From contig RBNI01001485.1 in assembly GCA_003990745.1 (NCBI GenBank), forward strand, positions 1-22,234: DNA of 22,234 bases, given 5' to 3'. The position numbers were made by a program, and so were the translations under genes. Source of the stretch: Jimgerdemannia flammicorona. Lineage: Eukaryota; Mucoromycota; Endogonomycetes; Endogonales; Endogonaceae. This document shows, piece after piece, positions 19,606-22,234 of the stretch (position 1 is the first letter of the stretch; each line of letters begins with the position of its first letter). The notes under the pieces are model-generated. The model did not search any database. It saw only the letters and a program-made list of their open reading frames with translations, and was not told where the DNA came from.

Positions 19606-19732
19606 TGTTGGGATGGCAACTCAATATGCCAGCATATGACCTACCATTCTATCAGATTTATATCATTTATTAGTAATATAGAGAAATATATAACCTATAC
19701 AACTTCAATAAAAATTGCCTCTCTTTATAACA
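19606..19732 (+). repeat. Right (3') LTR of copia element
   Basis: 127 bases from TGTTGGGATGG to TTTATAACA, ending with the canonical CA. It aligns with the left LTR over its full length. The differences are nearly all C/T or G/A exchanges in both directions. Confidence 0.93.
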
Positions 19733-19737
19733 CAAAT
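19733..19737. repeat. 5-bp target site duplication, right copy (CAAAT)
   Basis: CAAAT directly follows the right LTR and pairs with CAAAC at 13065-13069. The single difference is a C-to-T transition. Confidence 0.8.
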
Positions 19738-20155
19738 AAGTTCTGAAGATTATGAAGAAATAGGAGATAATGTTGATACTATACTATATGAATATATATT
19801 CAATAAAAGATAAAGACTGATGATAAATTCTGAGCAGGAAGTGGATACTTATTTAAAAAGCAAAACTATTAAGTTTTAAGCAGAAGTTGATACATTATCT
19901 TAGTGATAAGTGAGTTGGAAATTTATATTTAAATTAGGTCAATTCAAAATATTATTTGAGTTTCTAATATTAGAGCAATAGTAAAAATTTCCTAAATTTA
20001 GCAAAAATTATATATAATTACTAAGCTATTCTAGCAACAAGTACTCTAATTAAGAGAGTTTTTCAATTAGAAAAGATCTTATAGTAGCTAAAAAAGATAC
20101 TTTAGATTCTGAAACAATTTATGAATATATGTATTGAAAGACATAGCAATCAGTC
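19738..20155 (+). pseudogene. hAT transposase, C-terminal dimerisation part (degenerate)
   Basis: The frame interrupted at 13069 continues here as SSEDYEEIGDNVDTILYEY. Next come EQEVDTYLKSK (about 19832-19864), where hAT proteins have E...YL, and a Trp-containing stretch. FSIRKDLIVAKKDTLDSETI (20061-20120) matches the family pattern (S)ER.FS..G.....R..L....V. In functional hAT proteins this C-terminal region mediates dimerisation and contributes the last catalytic Glu. Several stops interrupt the frame, and the piece ends at about 20155 with CLK.W-like coding (YMY-stop-KT). Confidence 0.8.
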
Positions 20156-20509
20156 TAGTATTCTAATAATAATAACTTATCTCAAATCTCAAAATATGGT
20201 TAAATTTTGAAATATTAAATAAATATAGTACTCAGGTATTATATTATATAAGTATGATCCAGAACTTAAAGATATACTATATCTGAATATAATTTCTATA
20301 TAAATATCCGATTATTATATTCAAATATGATTTCTATCATTTTCAGCCCTAATAAGATAAGTGAGATATCATTGTATTGATCTGGGAGTACTAGGGATAG
20401 ATGATAAGTAATATAAATAGTATAATATATAAAATTTCAAATATATTCAAAGTTTAAAGATATATATTATATATACTTAGTTGCTATATCTGAAATACTT
20501 ATACTTATA
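20156..20509. other. AT-rich region after hAT, possible 3' end of the transposon
   Basis: No coding frame is recognised. ATTTTCAGCCCTA at 20339-20351 resembles the CAGCCCTA ends found in some hAT families. No clear inverted partner (TAGGGCTG...) was found near 3463, where mutation could have erased it. The remainder is A/T-rich with no further signal. Confidence 0.35.
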
Positions 20510-21060
20510 ATCTCATAAGTCTGTAATTCTGTAAGTAACAAGTTAAGTCAAGAGCAATAAGCATAAGTCTATAATCCTATAAATAACAAGTATAAGTTAA
20601 GAGCTTCAAATATTGAAACAAGTATAAGTCTACAATTCTATAAGCAATAAGTATAAGTTGAGAGCTTCAAATATTATAACAAATATTAGCCTGCAATCTC
20701 ATGAGAATAAGTATAAGCTGAGAGCTTCAAATATTATAACAAGTATAAGCCCACAATCCCATAAGCTACAAAGCCCACAAGTCTACAATTTTATAAGCAA
20801 TAAGTATAAGCCAAGAGCTTTAAATATTATAATAAGTATAAGCTCACAATTCTATAAGTGATGAATGTCCACAAGCCTACAATCCTGTATATAATAAGTA
20901 TAAGCTCAGAGCTTCAAATATTACAACAAGTAATAGTCTACAATCTTATGAGCAATTAAAGTCCACAAGCCTGCAATCCTGTAAGCAATAAGTATAAGAC
21001 TGCCTATAAGCCTACAAGTAATAAGCATAAGTCATAAGCTTTAGATATTGTAATAAGTAT
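20510..21060. repeat. Satellite with 60-bp unit and 93-bp higher variant
   Basis: The core GAGCTTCAAATATT recurs at 20601, 20662, 20722, 20815 (as GAGCTTTAAATATT) and 20909, with a weaker copy near 21038. Spacings are 61, 60, 93 and 94 bases. Between cores lie AACAAGTATAAG, (C)CCACAAGTCTACAATYCTATAAGCAATAAGTATAAG and similar. The longer spacing comes from an extra roughly 33-base subunit. The small dyad AAGCTGAGAGCTT precedes several cores. Three units stay open in one frame (20658-20861), expected for a 60-base period and not evidence of a gene. Confidence 0.88.
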
Positions 21061-21188
21061 AGGTAAAATGTATATAAATAAGCTAACTTTAATAATAAAA
21101 AACAAACTAATAACCAAAAATCAAAAAATGAGCTATCTTATAAAAACTTCAATTCTATATTAATTATCTTTCTTAAACCTTTGAAAAT

Positions 21189-21530
21189 ATGAACAATGTT
21201 ATCAACAAGGTTGTCATCTGATTAGATGATGAAGGACCTAAGACTGATAATAAATATAAGAAGAAAAAGAAAAAGATTAAAGAAGTAATCAAGTAATTTA
21301 ACTCAAAGACTGCACTGAAGCCACCTCTTAGACTGCTCCTAAAGCCTCTACTTCTGAGACCTCTGAAGATACTGTCCAAGCCCAAGCTGTCACCCAAGCC
21401 CAAGCTACTACCCAAGCTTAAGCTGCTATTACTTTAGCCCAAGTCACCATCTAAGTCTAAGCTGCTGCTCAAGTCTAAGCCACCTTCTAAGTCCAAGATA
21501 CTATCCAAGCTATTGTCTAAGCCTAAGTCC
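21189..21530 (+). pseudogene. Remnant of a Lys-rich then Gln/Ala-rich ORF, unknown
   Basis: From an ATG at about 21189 the plus frame reads NNVINKVVI, a stop, then LDDEGPKTDNKYKKKKKKIK. After a frameshift near 21290 another frame reads TAPKASTSETSEDTVQAQAV followed by a run of TQAQATTQA-like units to 21530. In that run at least seven codons are TAA or TAG where the pattern predicts CAA or CAG, so the stops are most simply Gln codons changed by C-to-T. The basic run resembles a nuclear localisation or nucleic-acid-binding stretch. I recognise no family; a retrotransposon gag-like or low-complexity host protein are both possible. Confidence 0.4.
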
Positions 21531-21534
21531 AAGC

Positions 21535-22217
21535 CACTGTCCTCTTCAACCACCAAGTCCTAAGACAGTACAGCTATTCTATAAAGTCCACCAGATTCAG
21601 ACCTTTTCTAATTACTAAAATTACCAAAATCTCTCAATCTATTTGACTCTACCTCCTAGTCCAAATCTAGTCCTTTACTATCTCCAGCAATCTCTTTCCA
21701 CCTAAGCTAGAAAATTCCAATTATATGCCAGATACTATCCCTTATGTTGATTTACAGATAAATTTACCTGCAAAAAAAAAATTGAATTAAATTATATAAA
21801 AAATATTAAATTTTTTTATAAATAAATTTGATGGTATCTGATCATGATATAAGAGATAGTTTCAGTAATCAGTAGACATTAAGGATTAATATATATATGA
21901 TAAGAGAAATGTGATACTTTTTCCAACTCTAAAGGATATTTCCTACCACCTTTCTCTCTCATCAAGTACTGGGCAAGTAGATCTCTACACTAGCAGAAAA
22001 ATGACCAGATATTGCACAGTCTCCCCTGTAGAGACAATAGTTCCAACAATGTTCTTATCTTCTAAACCATTCTCTAGCACCATTGTCTCATACTTATACT
22101 AGTTGAGCTTTACTCTAGAGTACTTCTTATACCATTCTACAATCTTCTGCAGTATGCCCACATCAGCAACAGAGTTAAGTCCAACTACCATATTATCTGC
22201 AAAGGCCCCAACCTTTC
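21535..22217 (-). pseudogene. Second LINE fragment, reverse transcriptase palm/thumb region (degenerate)
   Basis: The block is colinear with 6640-7210 of the main LINE. Shared plus-strand landmarks include CAACCACCAAG (21547 against 6659), ATCAGTAGACATT (21868) against CCAGTAGACATT (6851), CCCCTGTAGAGACAATAGTTCCAA (22023) against CTCCTGTAGGGACAATTGTTCCAA (7014), and GTTGAGCTTTACTCTAGAG (22102) against GTTGAGCTTTGCTCCAGAG (7091). On the minus strand the palm box reads AFADNMVVGLNSVADVG near 22205-22155, with the second Asp of the YADD box changed to Asn (GAT/GAC to AAT). It is more AT-rich than the main copy and ends in a T-run. Confidence 0.82.
21729..21840. repeat. AT-rich insertion with short inverted ends within the LINE fragment
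   Basis: Compared with the main LINE, about 110 extra, almost pure A/T bases separate the two LINE halves here. The ends CAGATACTATC and GATGGTATCTG are inverted repeats with one mismatch. Part of the left end may be native LINE sequence, so a miniature inverted-repeat element is only a possibility. Confidence 0.35.
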
Positions 22218-22218
22218 A

Positions 22219-22234
22219 CTTTTTTTTTTTTTTT
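22219..22234. repeat. Poly-T run at window end
   Basis: Sixteen T residues end the window directly after reverse-transcriptase coding sequence. In a LINE this position would not carry an A-tail, so the run is either the A-tail of another insertion in minus orientation or a contig-end artefact. Confidence 0.8.

Larger units (their letters stand above)
13070..19732 (+). mobile_element. Ty1/copia LTR retrotransposon, inserted in the hAT transposase, decayed
   Basis: Direct terminal repeats (TGTTGG...ATAATA and TGTTGG...ATAACA) of 130 and 127 bases bound the element. Inside are a primer binding site, gag with a zinc knuckle, and pol in the order protease, integrase, reverse transcriptase, RNase H, which is the copia order. 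It is 6,663 bases long, longer than a typical copia of about 5 kb, because some 1.8 kb lies between the end of pol and the right LTR. A 5-bp target duplication flanks it. Removing it with one duplication copy gives an uninterrupted hAT reading frame, which fixes the boundaries. Confidence 0.95.
3463..20351 (+). mobile_element. hAT DNA transposon split into three colinear pieces by later insertions
   Basis: Three plus-strand blocks (3814-4588, 12060-13069, 19738-20155) encode, in the right order, BED zinc finger, N-terminal half, central part with WNSTY-type motif, and C-terminal dimerisation region of one hAT transposase. The first gap contains minus-strand LINE material and an 18-bp tandem repeat. 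The second is a copia retrotransposon with matching target duplication. The outer limits are inferred: the left from the loss of 18S similarity, the right from CAGCCCTA at 20344-20351, which resembles hAT termini. No matching left terminal repeat or 8-bp duplication was found, so the limits are approximate. Confidence 0.75.

Noticed and set aside
3463..20351. Terminal inverted repeats of the hAT (CAGCCCTA at 20344 against sequence near 3463)
   Set aside because: Only a few scattered matches on the left side, too weak to report as a repeat pair.
20510..21060. CRISPR-like array or coding repeat gene
   Set aside because: Spacing alternates 60/93 bases and the intervening sequence is itself repeated. 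The open frame through three units follows from a period divisible by three.

Overview
The window looks like a filamentous ascomycete (Pezizomycotina) contig made almost entirely of decayed repeats. The evidence is a rearranged rDNA unit with a 5.8S of ascomycete type, a Tad/LINE-like non-LTR retrotransposon, a Ty1/copia retrotransposon and a BED-type hAT transposon. Coding remains carry very many nonsense codons of the Trp-to-TAG/TGA, Gln-to-TAA/TAG and Arg-to-TGA kind, and CpG is almost absent over most of the window. Both fit RIP-like mutation or methylation-driven deamination. I see no intact protein-coding gene.

Layout: 1-116 is a near-pure poly-G run. 117-1290 is CpG-containing sequence with one short piece resembling a D-2-hydroxyacid dehydrogenase exon. 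1290-3462 is a degenerate rDNA segment on the minus strand (28S 5' part, ITS2, 5.8S, ITS1, 18S 3' part). From about 3463 to about 20350 lies a plus-strand hAT transposon broken into three colinear pieces: BED finger and N-terminal half at 3814-4588, central part at 12060-13069, C-terminal dimerisation part at 19738-20155. The first gap holds minus-strand LINE material: a 3' fragment ending in an A-tail at 4589-5571, then a long LINE with ORF2 (endonuclease, reverse transcriptase, C-terminal zinc region) and ORF1 at 5572-11346, a 5' leader, and about 19 copies of an 18-bp repeat. The second gap is a copia element, 13070-19732, with 127-130 bp LTRs, a half-tRNA-type primer binding site, gag and pol remnants and an unusual 1.8-kb segment after pol. 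It has a 5-bp target duplication (CAAAC/CAAAT), and removing the element with one duplication copy rejoins the hAT reading frame.

After the hAT come a 60/93-bp satellite (20510-21060), the wreck of a Gln/Ala-rich ORF (21189-21530), and a second diverged minus-strand LINE fragment (21535-22217) that runs into a terminal poly-T. The homopolymer runs at both ends suggest the window is a whole contig broken at repeats. The parts do not form a pathway. They record successive insertions: hAT first, then copia and the LINE block into it, followed by mutation.
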